Shown one piece after another: positions 53,071-61,968 of a DNA stretch of 64,000 bases. The stretch covers positions 1-64,000 of the forward strand of contig NZ_BMUI01000008.1 in assembly GCF_014650115.1 (NCBI RefSeq), given 5' to 3'. The notes beneath the pieces are model-generated. The model made no database searches. It worked only from the letters and a program-made list of their open reading frames with translations, and was not told where the DNA came from. Source of the stretch: Streptomyces olivaceoviridis (GTDB lineage Bacteria > Actinomycetota > Actinomycetes > Streptomycetales > Streptomycetaceae). The translations under genes were made by a program, and so were the position numbers. Within the stretch, counting starts at the first letter, position 1. The number at the start of each line of letters is the position of its first letter.

Positions 53071-54030
53071 GTGATCGAGATCTCGGACATCGAAACCGCC
53101 GCCCGGCGGATCGCCGGGCACGTCGTCCGCACGCCGACGGTACCGAGCCCCGGCCTCGGCGCGCTGCTCGGCGTCCCCGTCACCGCCAAGCTCGAACTGC
53201 TCCAGCGCACCGGCTCGTTCAAGGCCCGCGGGGCCACGGCGAAGCTGCTGTCGCTGAGCGAGGCCGAGCGGGCGGCGGGCGTGGTCGCGGTGAGCGGCGG
53301 CAACCACGGGATCGCGCTCGCGGTGATGGCGGCGGCCCTCGATGTGAAGGCGACCGTGGTCATGCCGCGCACCGCGCCCGCGCGTTCCCTCGCCCTCGCC
53401 GAGGAGGCCGGGGCGGTGGTGCGGCTGACCGACGGCATGGACAGCGCCTTCGAGCTGGTGACGCGGCTGCGGGACGAGGGCCTGACCCTGGTCCATCCGT
53501 TCGACGACCCGGTCGTGATCGCCGGACAGGGCACCGTGGGTCTTGAGCTGGCCGAGGACGCCGGGGAGCTGACGGACGTCGTCGTCAGCGTGGGCGGCGG
53601 CGGTCTGATCGCCGGGGTCGCGGCGGCCCTGCGCGCCCGGCGGCCCGGGGTGCGCGTGTGGGGCGTGGAGACCGCGGGCGCGGAGGCGATGTCCGGCGCG
53701 CTGGAGGCCGGCGGTCCGGTGCCTGTGCCGCTGTCCTCCCTGGTCACCACCTTGAGCGCGCCCTCGGCGTCGCGGCTGACGTACGACCATGTGTCCGCGT
53801 TGGTCGAGGAGGTGCTGGTGGTCCCGGACCAGGAGGCGGTGCGGGGCTGTCTGGACCTCGCCGAGCACGCCAAGGTGTGGGCCGAGCCGGCCGCGGGCTG
53901 TCTGCTGCCGGCGGCCCGGCAGGTGGTGGAGCGGGTCGGCGACGGGGCACGGATCGGGCTCGTGGTGTGCGGGGGCAACACGACACCCCGGGAAATCACC
54001 GACTGGGCCGGCCGTTTCGGGCTGCTGTGA
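53071..54030 (+). CDS. Threonine/serine dehydratase-like PLP enzyme
   Basis: A 319-residue fold-type II PLP enzyme of the threonine ammonia-lyase/serine racemase group. The cofactor lysine is in TGSFKARGA (about residue 52), SGGNHGIAL binds the carboxylate (about residue 78), and the phosphate-binding glycine loop is SVGGGGLIAG (about residue 173). It lacks the C-terminal ACT regulatory domain, so it is a catabolic or racemase-like form. The start is GTG 53071 with GGTGGAG upstream. It follows the polyprenyl synthetase by 91 bases. The role could be serine/threonine deamination or racemisation. Confidence 0.88.
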   Translation: MIEISDIETAARRIAGHVVRTPTVPSPGLGALLGVPVTAKLELLQRTGSFKARGATAKLLSLSEAERAAGVVAVSGGNHGIALAVMAAALDVKATVVMPRTAPARSLALAEEAGAVVRLTDGMDSAFELVTRLRDEGLTLVHPFDDPVVIAGQGTVGLELAEDAGELTDVVVSVGGGGLIAGVAAALRARRPGVRVWGVETAGAEAMSGALEAGGPVPVPLSSLVTTLSAPSASRLTYDHVSALVEEVLVVPDQEAVRGCLDLAEHAKVWAEPAAGCLLPAARQVVERVGDGARIGLVVCGGNTTPREITDWAGRFGLL

Positions 54031-54040
54031 CAGCGCCGCT

Positions 54041-54110
54041 GTGAGAACTCCGCCGTGAGTACTCCGCCTTGTGGACTCCACCTTGTGGACTCCGCCGTCA
54101 GGACTACGCC
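54041..54110. repeat. 14-bp tandem repeat, five copies
   Basis: Five head-to-tail 14-bp units start at 54041: GTGAGAACTCCGCC, GTGAGTACTCCGCC, TTGTGGACTCCACC, TTGTGGACTCCGCC, GTCAGGACTACGCC. A sixth, more diverged unit may precede them (54027-54040). The array lies in the gap between the dehydratase and the pseudokinase genes. Confidence 0.85.
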
Positions 54111-54202
54111 GGGGGAGCTTTTGGACGCGCCCCTGAACGCTCCCCCGCTCGCCCCGCGTACCTCTGGGAAGGACGAGGCAGGGGTTTCAGCGAGGGATGA
54201 CC

Positions 54203-55855
54203 ATGGTCAAGGCGCACGTCTCCGCACACGAGCTGGTCGACGGACGGTACCGGCTCCTGGAGGTCTTCGCCCGCGAGACGAACCGCCTGTGGTGGTACGC
54301 CGAGGACGTGGCGGCGGGGCAGCCCCGCCTGGTGGCGCGGACGGCCCTGCCGGGGCCCGTCGACCAGGACACCGCGCGGCACGTCACCGCCCGGGTCGTC
54401 CGTACGTCGGAGACGGTGCGGCTGCTGCGCCCCGGCCAGGTGGCGGCGGTCGTCGACGCCGTGGTGGAGGCGCACGCCCTGTGGACGGTCACCGAGTGGG
54501 TCGACGGCACGCCCCTGGGCGAACTCCTCGCCCAGGAGGGCTCGTTCCCCCCGGTGCGGGCGGCCCGGCTGGGCCTGGAGCTGCTGGACGTGCTCCAGGC
54601 CGCGCACGACGAAGGCGTCACGCACGGCGAGCTGAGCCCCGGCCAGGTCTTCGTGCGGGACGGCGGCCCGGTCGTCGTCACCGGGTTCGGGCTGGCGGGC
54701 GCGACGCTCGTGCCCCGGCTGACGGCACCGTCGTACGCCTCACCGGAGCAGGCCCGTGACGAGCGCATCGGCCCGGCCGCCGACCTGTGGGCGCTGGGCG
54801 CGCTGCTCTACACGATGGTCGAGGGCCGGCCGCCGTTCCGGGACCGCGGCCGGCCCGACGCCACGCTGAGGGCGGTGGACCGGCTGCCGCTGCGCACCCC
54901 GCTGCGCGCCGGGCCGCTCACCCAGGTCGTCCAGGGTCTGCTGCGCAAGAACGCGCGGGAGCGGCCGACCCGGCCGGTGGTCCGCGAGGCGCTGACCCGG
55001 GCGCTGCGCGAGGACACGGACGCGGAGCGGCGGCCGGGCCCGGAGCCCCGGCCGCGCGGCGCGTTCCGGGCCGTGCGCCACGCCGGACCGCTGCGCGGCG
55101 GACGGGTCCTGGCCGCCGGCACCGCGCTGGCCGTGGTCACCGTGGCCGCGGCGGCACTGGCCGCGTCCGGCGCACTGTCGTCCGGCACGGACACGGCGGG
55201 GGCGACGCCGCCCCGGGCCACCCCGTCCGGCCCCGCGGCCCGGCAACCGGGCGGCGGCACCGCACCCGCCTCGACACCCACCTCGGCCCCCTCCTCGAAG
55301 CCGGCTCCCGCCCTGCCGGCGGGTTACCGCCGGTACACCGCCCCGGAGGGCTTCTCGGTGGCGCTGCCCGACGGCTGGGAGCGGCTGACCACCTCCCGGG
55401 AGTCCGACCTGGCCTATCGCGTCACCTTCGGCCGGGGCGGCGGCTCGCCCGCGCTCGCGGTGACCTACAGCGAGCGCGTCGGCCCCGACCCGGTCGCCGT
55501 CTGGCGGGACGACGTCGAGCCCGGGTTGCGGAAGCTGCCCGGTTACGGCCGCGTCGGCGCGGTGCGGGCGACCACGTACCAGGGCCGCAGGGCCGCCGAC
55601 CTGGAATGGCTGGCGGGGTCCGGGGCCGCGCGGGAGCGCACCTTCGGGCGGGGGTTCCTGCTGGGCGGGACGCGGGGCTTCTCGCTGCGCTTCACCACCC
55701 CGGCCGCGGCCTGGGACGACGCGGCGAACCGGCTGGCGCTGAAGACGTTCCTCGGGACCTTCCGCACGCCGGAGGAGCGACCCGGGCCCGTCGGCCGTTT
55801 TCCGGACGCCGACCCGGGGACTCGCCACCCATGGTGCGAATCGGATACACGATGA
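54203..55855 (+). CDS. Membrane-bound Ser/Thr pseudokinase
   Basis: A 550-residue protein with a kinase-like N-terminal domain (about residues 10-270), a Pro/Arg-rich linker, one membrane helix (about residues 305-325), an extracellular Ser/Pro/Thr-rich stalk, and a C-terminal beta domain (from about residue 375). Key catalytic residues are changed: the VAIK lysine position reads VART, HRD is HGE (residues 141-143), and DFG is GFG (161-163). It therefore should not transfer phosphate. It resembles Hanks-type kinases only in fold, and may be a sensor or scaffold. ATG 54203 has GAGGG at proper spacing; ATG 54197 is an alternative. The 3' end overlaps the next gene by 25 bases. Confidence 0.85.
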   Translation: MVKAHVSAHELVDGRYRLLEVFARETNRLWWYAEDVAAGQPRLVARTALPGPVDQDTARHVTARVVRTSETVRLLRPGQVAAVVDAVVEAHALWTVTEWVDGTPLGELLAQEGSFPPVRAARLGLELLDVLQAAHDEGVTHGELSPGQVFVRDGGPVVVTGFGLAGATLVPRLTAPSYASPEQARDERIGPAADLWALGALLYTMVEGRPPFRDRGRPDATLRAVDRLPLRTPLRAGPLTQVVQGLLRKNARERPTRPVVREALTRALREDTDAERRPGPEPRPRGAFRAVRHAGPLRGGRVLAAGTALAVVTVAAAALAASGALSSGTDTAGATPPRATPSGPAARQPGGGTAPASTPTSAPSSKPAPALPAGYRRYTAPEGFSVALPDGWERLTTSRESDLAYRVTFGRGGGSPALAVTYSERVGPDPVAVWRDDVEPGLRKLPGYGRVGAVRATTYQGRRAADLEWLAGSGAARERTFGRGFLLGGTRGFSLRFTTPAAAWDDAANRLALKTFLGTFRTPEERPGPVGRFPDADPGTRHPWCESDTR

Positions 55856-56802
55856 TGACCGAGCAGGCAGGTCCCCGTGACCTGGTGGATCACGTGGTGC
55901 AGGCCGAGGAGGCGGGTTTCGACTTCTCGGTGATCTCCGACCACTACTTCCCGTGGCTGCGCTCGCAGGGGCACTCCTCGTACGCGTGGAGCGTGCTGGG
56001 CGCCGCCGCCCAGGCCACTTCGCGGATCCCGCTGATGACGTACGTGACCTGCCCCATCCTGCGCTACCACCCGGCGATCGTGGCGCAGAAGGCGGCGACC
56101 GTGCAGCTGCTGTCGGGCGGCAGGTTCCGGCTCGGCCTCGGCGCCGGCGAGAACCTGAACGAGCATGTCGTGGGCGGCGGCTGGCCCCCGGTCGACGTCC
56201 GCCACGAGATGCTCGAAGAGGCGGTGGAGATCATCCGGGCGCTGTTCGAGGGCGGCCATGTCACGCGGCACGGGCAGCACTACGACGTGGAGTCGGCCCG
56301 GCTGTGGGACCTGCCGGAGCAGGCGCCGCCGATCGGCATCGCCGTCTCCGGCGACCAGTCCTGCCGGCTGGCCGGGCACCTCGCCGACCTGGTGATCGCC
56401 ACCGAGCCGAAGGCGGGCCTGCTGGAGGCGTTCGACCGGCACGGCGGCACCGGCAAGCCCCGGGTCGGCCAGCTGCCGGTGTGCTACGACCCGGACCGGG
56501 AGACGGCGATCAAACGCGCCCACTCCCAGTTCCGCTGGTTCGGACTGGGCTGGAAGGTGAACGCCGAACTGCCGCACCCGGACTCCTTCGAGGCCGCGAC
56601 CCAGTTCGTGACCGAGGACGACGTCGCCTCCTCCATCCCGTGCGGTGACGACCCGGACGCGTTCGTGGAGGCCGTACGGCCCTACGCCGAGGCCGGGTTC
56701 GGGGAGGTCGCCCTGGTCCAGATCGGCGGTGACACGCAGCCCGAGTTCCTGGACTGGTCGGCGAAGACCCTGCTGCCGGCCCTGCGGGAGGCGTTCGCCT
56801 GA
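55831..56802 (+). CDS. F420-dependent LLM-class oxidoreductase
   Basis: A 323-residue luciferase-like flavin/F420 oxidoreductase of the TIGR03557 (G6PDH-like) group: VRIGYTMMTEQAGPRDLV at the start, SVISDHYFPW (about residues 31-40) and GGRFRLGLGAGENLNEH (about residues 95-111). These enzymes use coenzyme F420, which actinobacteria make. ATG 55831 has GGGGA upstream and lies inside the pseudokinase gene's 3' end in another frame, so the two overlap by 25 bases and are probably co-transcribed. The substrate is unknown. Confidence 0.88.
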   Translation: MVRIGYTMMTEQAGPRDLVDHVVQAEEAGFDFSVISDHYFPWLRSQGHSSYAWSVLGAAAQATSRIPLMTYVTCPILRYHPAIVAQKAATVQLLSGGRFRLGLGAGENLNEHVVGGGWPPVDVRHEMLEEAVEIIRALFEGGHVTRHGQHYDVESARLWDLPEQAPPIGIAVSGDQSCRLAGHLADLVIATEPKAGLLEAFDRHGGTGKPRVGQLPVCYDPDRETAIKRAHSQFRWFGLGWKVNAELPHPDSFEAATQFVTEDDVASSIPCGDDPDAFVEAVRPYAEAGFGEVALVQIGGDTQPEFLDWSAKTLLPALREAFA

Positions 56803-56919
56803 CGCCGTACCGCCCCTGTGGCACGCCTCCCGTCCGCGGGATTCAGTCACACGGGTGAGCATTCCGGGCGCAGCGGGGGTACTAGAGGGCCCTACGCCGA
56901 TCGTCCCGGAGGCCCCCGC

Positions 56920-57348
56920 GTGAACTCGTTCGTGCACAAGACCCTGGTGGTGCAGCTCCTCGCGCACGGCACCGGCCGGTGTCCGGTGCTGGCCCACCTC
57001 AGCTACGACGCCGACGACCCGTTCGCCGTCACGGCCGTGTTCGCCCACGACGGCCGGGTGCTGGCCTGCTGGCGGCTGGACCGGCAGATGCTCGCCGACG
57101 GACTGGCCGGGCCGGTCGGCATCGGTGACGTCCGGATGCGGCCGGAGGCCACCGGCCTGTGGCACGAGCTGCGCCTGGAGTTCCTCGGGGACGCCCGGCC
57201 GGACGGCGGCCGGCACCACGCTGTGGTGTTCGCCTGGGCGCCCGCCGTCGCCGCGTTCCTGCGCGAGACCTACCGGATCGTCCCACCGGGCCGGGAGCTC
57301 ATGTCCGTGGACGAGCTGCTGGCGGAGATCCTCTCCGCGGCTGAGTAG
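56920..57348 (+). CDS. SsgA-like sporulation/cell-division regulator (SALP)
   Basis: A 142-residue SsgA/SsgB-family protein, a family restricted to sporulating actinobacteria, where its members guide septum formation and peptidoglycan remodelling. Family segments are LSYDADDPFAV (about residues 28-38), CWRLDRQMLADGL (about 50-62) and FLRETYRIVPPG near the C-terminus. The start is GTG 56920 with CGGAGGC upstream. It follows the F420 oxidoreductase by 117 bases. Which of the seven or so SALPs of streptomycetes it equals cannot be told by eye. Confidence 0.9.
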   Translation: MNSFVHKTLVVQLLAHGTGRCPVLAHLSYDADDPFAVTAVFAHDGRVLACWRLDRQMLADGLAGPVGIGDVRMRPEATGLWHELRLEFLGDARPDGGRHHAVVFAWAPAVAAFLRETYRIVPPGRELMSVDELLAEILSAAE

Positions 57349-57432
57349 CCGTACTCATGCCGGCGGCCCCGGCCGGGCGCCACGATGGGGCTCCTACGAC
57401 CCCCAGGCCGACCCCAGGCAAGGAGCCTCGCC

Positions 57433-58083
57433 GTGACCGCAGTGCACCCCGCCCCGCGCCGCGCGCCGCGCCGCGTGCCGCCCGCCCTCTTCGCCGGCGT
57501 GGTGGCCGTGGGGCTGGCCGTGTCGGCGTGGGGCGCACGCGACCGCACCACCTGGTTCCTGGAGACGGTGTGGGCGCTGGCCGGACTGCCCCTGGTGGTG
57601 CTGCTCTGGCGGCGCTTCCCCCTGACCGGGCTGCTGTGCGGACTGCTGACCGCGCACGCGCTGGTCCTCGCGGTCGGCGGGCACTACACCTACGCGCAGG
57701 TCCCGGTGGGCGACTGGGTGCGCGACACCTTCGGCCTCGAGCGCAACCCGTACGACCGGTTCGGCCACCTGATGCAGGGCTTCGTCCCGGCCGTGCTGGT
57801 CCGTGAACTGCTCAGCCGCACCTCGCCGTTGCGCGGCAGCCGCTGGCTGGCGCCACTCACGGTGTGCGCCTGCCTGGCCTTCAGCGCCTGCTTCGAGCTG
57901 CTGGAGTGGCTGGCGGCCGAGATCGGCGGCCACGGCGCGGACGCGTTCCTCGCCACCCAGGGCGATGTGTGGGACACCCAGTGGGACATGTTCTGCGCCC
58001 TGATCGGCTCGGTCCTGTCCCTGCTGCTGCTCAGCGGGACGCACGACCGGCAGCTGAGGGCCCTGGCGGCCCGCCGGTCCTAG
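57433..58083 (+). CDS. DUF2238 integral membrane protein
   Basis: A 216-residue protein with about six membrane helices, matching the DUF2238 (YjdF) family: NPYDRFGHLMQGFVPA and CFELLEWLAAE are the typical segments, followed by TQGDVWDTQWDMFCALIG. The family is common in bacteria and has no established role. The start is GTG 57433 with CAAGGAG upstream. The 3' end overlaps the convergent gene by 4 bases. Confidence 0.85.
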   Translation: MTAVHPAPRRAPRRVPPALFAGVVAVGLAVSAWGARDRTTWFLETVWALAGLPLVVLLWRRFPLTGLLCGLLTAHALVLAVGGHYTYAQVPVGDWVRDTFGLERNPYDRFGHLMQGFVPAVLVRELLSRTSPLRGSRWLAPLTVCACLAFSACFELLEWLAAEIGGHGADAFLATQGDVWDTQWDMFCALIGSVLSLLLLSGTHDRQLRALAARRS

Positions 58084-58574
58084 CCGTCCGTGCGGGACGT
58101 GTGCCGGCGGCGGGCCCACAGCGGCAGGCCGTACCAGCACAGCAGGTACCAGGCGACGACGGCCGCCACCAGGTACGGCACATAGCCGTCGTGGGTGGCC
58201 ACCCGGAGGATGAGCAGCAGGGACGACGTCATCGTGGCGAGCAGCAGGACCAGGCCGACGAAGGTCATCCGGGACGCCAGCCGGACCGCCTGCGGCTTGA
58301 CCCGGCGGCCGGAGACCAGGCGGTGCAGGGACACCGGTCCGATGAGGGCGCCGGTCGCGCAGGCGCCCAGGACGACGGTCACGATGTAGATGACCTGGTC
58401 GACGGGGGCGAGCTGCGCGTACTTCGGCTGGAAGACGACGGTCAGCAGGAAACCGAAGAGGATCTGCACCCCCGTCTGCGCCACCCGGACCTCCTGGATG
58501 AGCTCGCCCCACATCCGGTCGGCCCGCTCCTCCTCGGTCTCGTTCCGCCCTCTGCGCCGTCCTGCCTCCGTCAT
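58080..58574 (-). CDS. DUF6328 membrane protein
   Basis: A 164-residue protein with four membrane helices (starting near TGVQILFGFLLTVVF) and a hydrophilic N-terminus rich in Arg and Glu (GRNETEEERADRMWGELIQE, about residues 9-28). It matches the streptomycete DUF6328 family as I recall it; no function is known. ATG 58574 has no clear ribosome site and may be read leaderless. It overlaps the DUF2238 gene's stop on the other strand by 4 bases. Confidence 0.78.
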   Translation of the reverse strand: MTEAGRRRGRNETEEERADRMWGELIQEVRVAQTGVQILFGFLLTVVFQPKYAQLAPVDQVIYIVTVVLGACATGALIGPVSLHRLVSGRRVKPQAVRLASRMTFVGLVLLLATMTSSLLLILRVATHDGYVPYLVAAVVAWYLLCWYGLPLWARRRHTSRTDG

Positions 58575-58627
58575 GCGATTGCGTGTAACCGCCCGGCCGT
58601 CCCTTCAAACGGTCCGCAAGCCCGCGG

Positions 58628-59611
58628 CTACCAGCGGTGCTCGACCTGGTCCTTGATCCGGCGGTCGTACAGCTCGCGGATCGCGGTGGACGTCTCCGGC
58701 GGCAGCGGCGGCAGCTTGGCCGCGGCGGCGTTGGCGCGGGCCTGCTCGGGGTTGCGGGCGCCCGGGATCACCGTGGTCACGCCGTCCTGCTCGATGATCC
58801 AGCGCAGCGCCAGCTGGGCCGGGGTGTACCCCTCCGGGGCGAGCGCGGCGAACTCGGCGGCGGCCTCGACGCCCGTGCCGTAGTCGACGCCGGAGAAGGT
58901 CTCGCCCTGGTCGAAGGCCTCGCCGTGCCGGTTGTAGGTGCGGTGGTCGTTGGCCGCGAACACCGTCTCCTTCGTGTACTTGCCGGACAGCAGCCCGGAG
59001 GCGAGCGGCACGCGCGCGATGATGCCGACGCCGGCCGCGCGGGCGGCGGGCAGCACCTCGTACAGGGGCTTCATCCGGAACGGGTTGAGGATGATCTGCA
59101 CGCTCGCCACGTTCGGCCGGGCGATGGCGGTGAGCGCCTCGGCACAGGTCTCCACGCTCACGCCGTAGGCGGCGATCCGTTCCTCCTCGACGAGGGTGTC
59201 CAGGGCGTCGAACACCGCGTCCGAGGAGTAGACCGGGGTGGGCGGGCAGTGCAGCTGCACCAGGTCGACGCGGTCGACGCCGAGGTTGCGGCGGGAGCGG
59301 TCGTTCCAGGCGCGGAAGTTGTCCAGGACGTAGTTCTCCGGGACCTGTTCGACCCGGCGGCCCATCTTGGTGGCCACCAGCACGTGCAGATCGGGCCGGC
59401 CGCGCAGGAACGAGGCGATGGTGGCCTCGCTGCGCCCGTCGCCGTACACGTCGGCCGTGTCGAAGAAGGTCACCCCGGCCTCGGCCGCCGCCTCCAGGAC
59501 GGACAGCGCCTCCTTGTCGTCCACGTCGCCCCAGTCGGCGCCCAGCTGCCATGTGCCGAGCCCGACCACCGATGCCCACTGACCCGACCTGCCGATTACG
59601 CGTTCGTCCAT
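58628..59611 (-). CDS. Aldo/keto reductase
   Basis: A 327-residue NADPH-dependent aldo/keto reductase. The tetrad is visible as Asp and Tyr in FDTADVYGDGRSE (about residues 49-61), Lys in LVATKMG (about residue 81) and His in VQLHCPP (about residue 118). The C-terminal part has the cofactor segment TTVIPGARNPEQARANA. Substrate is unknown; the protein resembles the YakC/PdxI-like oxidoreductase group. ATG 59611 begins MDERVIGRSG. The 131 bases upstream contain nothing I can support. Confidence 0.9.
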   Translation of the reverse strand: MDERVIGRSGQWASVVGLGTWQLGADWGDVDDKEALSVLEAAAEAGVTFFDTADVYGDGRSEATIASFLRGRPDLHVLVATKMGRRVEQVPENYVLDNFRAWNDRSRRNLGVDRVDLVQLHCPPTPVYSSDAVFDALDTLVEEERIAAYGVSVETCAEALTAIARPNVASVQIILNPFRMKPLYEVLPAARAAGVGIIARVPLASGLLSGKYTKETVFAANDHRTYNRHGEAFDQGETFSGVDYGTGVEAAAEFAALAPEGYTPAQLALRWIIEQDGVTTVIPGARNPEQARANAAAAKLPPLPPETSTAIRELYDRRIKDQVEHRW

Positions 59612-59742
59612 GCCGTCAGTCTGTCATCCGGCCGGGGAGCCCGCGTCGGCGGCCACCCCGGCGGTGGCCCAGGCGGAACTCCCCGGGCTTCCGGACGAGA
59701 TGGACCCCTGCCGCACGGCGCTCACCGACCGGCTCCGCGAGA

Positions 59743-60372
59743 TCACCGCCGGGGGTCCGCCCCGGCCGGGTCCCGCTGGTCGGCACCGGGTGTCAGCTGC
59801 GCCTGGACGGCGGGTCCGTAGCGGTCGGCGAGGGCGTCGGTGTCGGTCTCGCGCAGGTGGGGGCCGCGGGCGACGCCGTACATGACGCCGAGGCCGACCA
59901 GGGCGGCGACGGCGAGTTCCGCGCGCAGGCCCGCGTCGGGGCCGGCGAGCCGGGCGGCGAGGCGTTCGGTGACCTGGGCGCGGAAGTTGGCGCGCAGGAC
60001 GTCGCCGTGGTCGCCGTGCAGCGGGGCGAAGGCGATGCGCAGCAGCGGGTCGGCGCCCCGCTCGCGCTGGCTGGACACGACGTGCCGGACCATGTGCCGG
60101 CCGAGTGCGTCCAGCGGCGCGTCCAGGAGGGCGTCGGCGTCGGTGTCGAAGGACATCACGCGGGCGAACAGGGCGTCCTTGTTGCCGAAGTACTTCAGGA
60201 TCAGCGGCGGGCTCACCCCGGCGCGCTCGGCGACGGCCTTGAGGGTGATGTCGGCGTGCGCGTGCCGGGCCAGGAGGTGGCGGGCGGCCTTCAGGATGGC
60301 GGCCTTGGTGGCCTCGGCGTCCCGGCGTGCGGGGGCGGGCGCCTGACCGGGTGGCGTGGTCATGGTCCTCAT
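59743..60372 (-). CDS. TetR/AcrR-family regulator
   Basis: A 209-residue TetR repressor with an N-terminal helix-turn-helix (ITLKAVAERAGVSPPLILKY, about residues 42-61). ATG 60372 lies within GAGCATGA and overlaps the stop of the efflux gene upstream, with GGAGGGA 5 bases before, so the pair is translationally coupled. The likely operator is the palindrome at 61881-61902 upstream of the efflux gene, giving autoregulation of the whole operon in response to the pump's substrate. The ligand is unknown. Confidence 0.9.
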   Translation of the reverse strand: MRTMTTPPGQAPAPARRDAEATKAAILKAARHLLARHAHADITLKAVAERAGVSPPLILKYFGNKDALFARVMSFDTDADALLDAPLDALGRHMVRHVVSSQRERGADPLLRIAFAPLHGDHGDVLRANFRAQVTERLAARLAGPDAGLRAELAVAALVGLGVMYGVARGPHLRETDTDALADRYGPAVQAQLTPGADQRDPAGADPRR

Positions 60373-61841
60373 GCTCCCTCCATCGCCTCGTCACGGGCGC
60401 CCCGGGTGCCGCTCCGGGCCCGCCGGGTGCCCGGCGCGGGGCCGTCGCCGGGGATGGACAGGGCCGCCGTGCAGGCCGCGAGGGCGACGGCGCCCGCCAT
60501 GGCGAAGGCGAGCTGGTAGCCGTGCAGGCTGGGCACGGGGACGCCGCCGAGGGGGCTGCTGTGGTGGACGAGGACGGCGGCGACGGCCGCGCTGGAGACG
60601 GCCTGGCCGATGGTGCGCATGAGGACGTTGACGCCGTTGGCGGAGGCGGTCTGCGCGGCCGGTACGGCGCGCAGGATGAGGGTCGGCAGCGCGGAGTAGG
60701 CGAGCGTGGTGCCGGTCGCCACCACGGTGGCGCCGAGGATGATCATCCACAGGTCGCGGCTGTCGGCGATGCGGAGCGCGTACCCGCAGGCGATGACGGC
60801 GGCGCCCAGCGCGAGCGTGATCCGGGGGCCCCGCGTGGCCGATATACGGGCCGACAGCGGGGAGAACAGCAGCATGGTGACACCGCCGGGCAGCAGGCAG
60901 AGGCCGGTGGCGACGATGGACAGGCCGAGGCCGTACCCGGTGGCCTTCGGTGCCTGCACCAGCTGGGCGGTGACCAGGGAGTTGGCGTAGAAGGCGAACC
61001 CGATCAGCAGGGCCGCCACATGGGACAGGCCCACCCGTGGCCGGGTGACCAGCCGCAGGTCGACCAGTGGCCGTGCGGTGCGCAGCTGCTGCCGGCACCA
61101 CAGGGCGAGCACGACGGCCGCCCCGAGGAACAGTCCGAGGACCCCTGCGCTCCCCCAGCCCCAGGTGCCGCCCTGGGAGACGCCCAGCAGCAGGCAGACC
61201 AGGCCGGCGGCGAGGCCGAGGGCGCCGAGGACGTCGAACCGGCCGGGTTCCCGCACCGGCGACTCCTTGACCGCCCACCAGGTCGCCGTGACGCCCGCCG
61301 CGCCGAGGACGCTGGTCAGCCAGAACATGGTGTGCCAGTCGGCGTACTGCACGACCAGCGCGGCGAGCGGCAGGCCGAGCGCGGCGCCGATGCCGACGGT
61401 GGAACTCATCAGCGCCACCGCCGAGCCACGGCGTTCCGGCGGGAGTTCGTCGCGCAGGATGCTGATGGACAGCGGGACCACCGAGGCGGCGGCGCCCTGG
61501 AGGGCGCGGGCGGCGATGAGGACGCCGATGTCGGAGGAGAGCGCGCACATCACGGAGCCGACGGTCATCAGGGCGAGCGCGGCGGTGAGCACCCGGCGCT
61601 TGCCGTACATGTCGCCGGCCCGGCCGAGGACGGGGGTGAGGACGGCGCCGGAGAGCAGGGTCGCGGTGACCGTCCAGGAGACGGCGGCGGCCGACGCGCC
61701 GGTGAGCCGGGGCAGGTCGGGCAGGAGCGGGACGACCACGGTCTGCATGACCGCCATGAGGATGCCGCCGGACGCCAGCACGGGAATGGTGAGCCGGTCG
61801 CGCAGCCGGGGCGACGGGGATATCGGGGCGGGCTGGTCCAT
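60369..61841 (-). CDS. MFS drug transporter, DHA2 (14-helix) type
   Basis: A 490-residue major facilitator of the DHA2 family with about 14 membrane helices. The N-terminal LTIPVLASGGILMAVMQTVV helix, the motif-A-like GRAGDMYGKRRVL loop and SWTVTATLLSGAVLTPVLGR are typical of multidrug and antibiotic exporters. I start at ATG 61841, which has GCAGGAGC at good spacing; the longer frame to ATG 61883 would place its start within 3 bases of the promoter's -10 box, before transcription starts. The tetR gene overlaps its stop. Substrate unknown. Confidence 0.9.
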   Translation of the reverse strand: MDQPAPISPSPRLRDRLTIPVLASGGILMAVMQTVVVPLLPDLPRLTGASAAAVSWTVTATLLSGAVLTPVLGRAGDMYGKRRVLTAALALMTVGSVMCALSSDIGVLIAARALQGAAASVVPLSISILRDELPPERRGSAVALMSSTVGIGAALGLPLAALVVQYADWHTMFWLTSVLGAAGVTATWWAVKESPVREPGRFDVLGALGLAAGLVCLLLGVSQGGTWGWGSAGVLGLFLGAAVVLALWCRQQLRTARPLVDLRLVTRPRVGLSHVAALLIGFAFYANSLVTAQLVQAPKATGYGLGLSIVATGLCLLPGGVTMLLFSPLSARISATRGPRITLALGAAVIACGYALRIADSRDLWMIILGATVVATGTTLAYSALPTLILRAVPAAQTASANGVNVLMRTIGQAVSSAAVAAVLVHHSSPLGGVPVPSLHGYQLAFAMAGAVALAACTAALSIPGDGPAPGTRRARSGTRGARDEAMEGA

Positions 61842-61880
61842 CGGCGCTCCTGCGGGCGGCACGGTGACGGGGTGAATACT

Positions 61881-61918
61881 CATTCACCATATCGAGTGAA
61901 TGGGAATTCACCAACGTT
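61881..61918 (-). promoter_or_regulatory. Promoter and TetR-type operator of the efflux operon
   Basis: On the minus strand TTGGTG (61917-61912), a 17-base spacer and TATGGT (61894-61889) form a vegetative-type promoter. The inverted repeat CATTCAC-(8)-GTGAATG at 61881-61902 is exact and covers the -10 box and the start of transcription. Further GTGAAT half-sites flank it at 61872 and in GAATTCACC (61905-61912). Confidence 0.7.
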
Positions 61919-61968
61919 TCCTGGCCCGAACGGGGAGGCCACGACGACCGGGTGCGGGCGGCCGGACC

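Noticed and set aside
59612..59885. A plus-strand frame between the aldo/keto reductase and tetR genes
   Set aside because: It overlaps the tetR gene end, has no ribosome site and no recognisable family.
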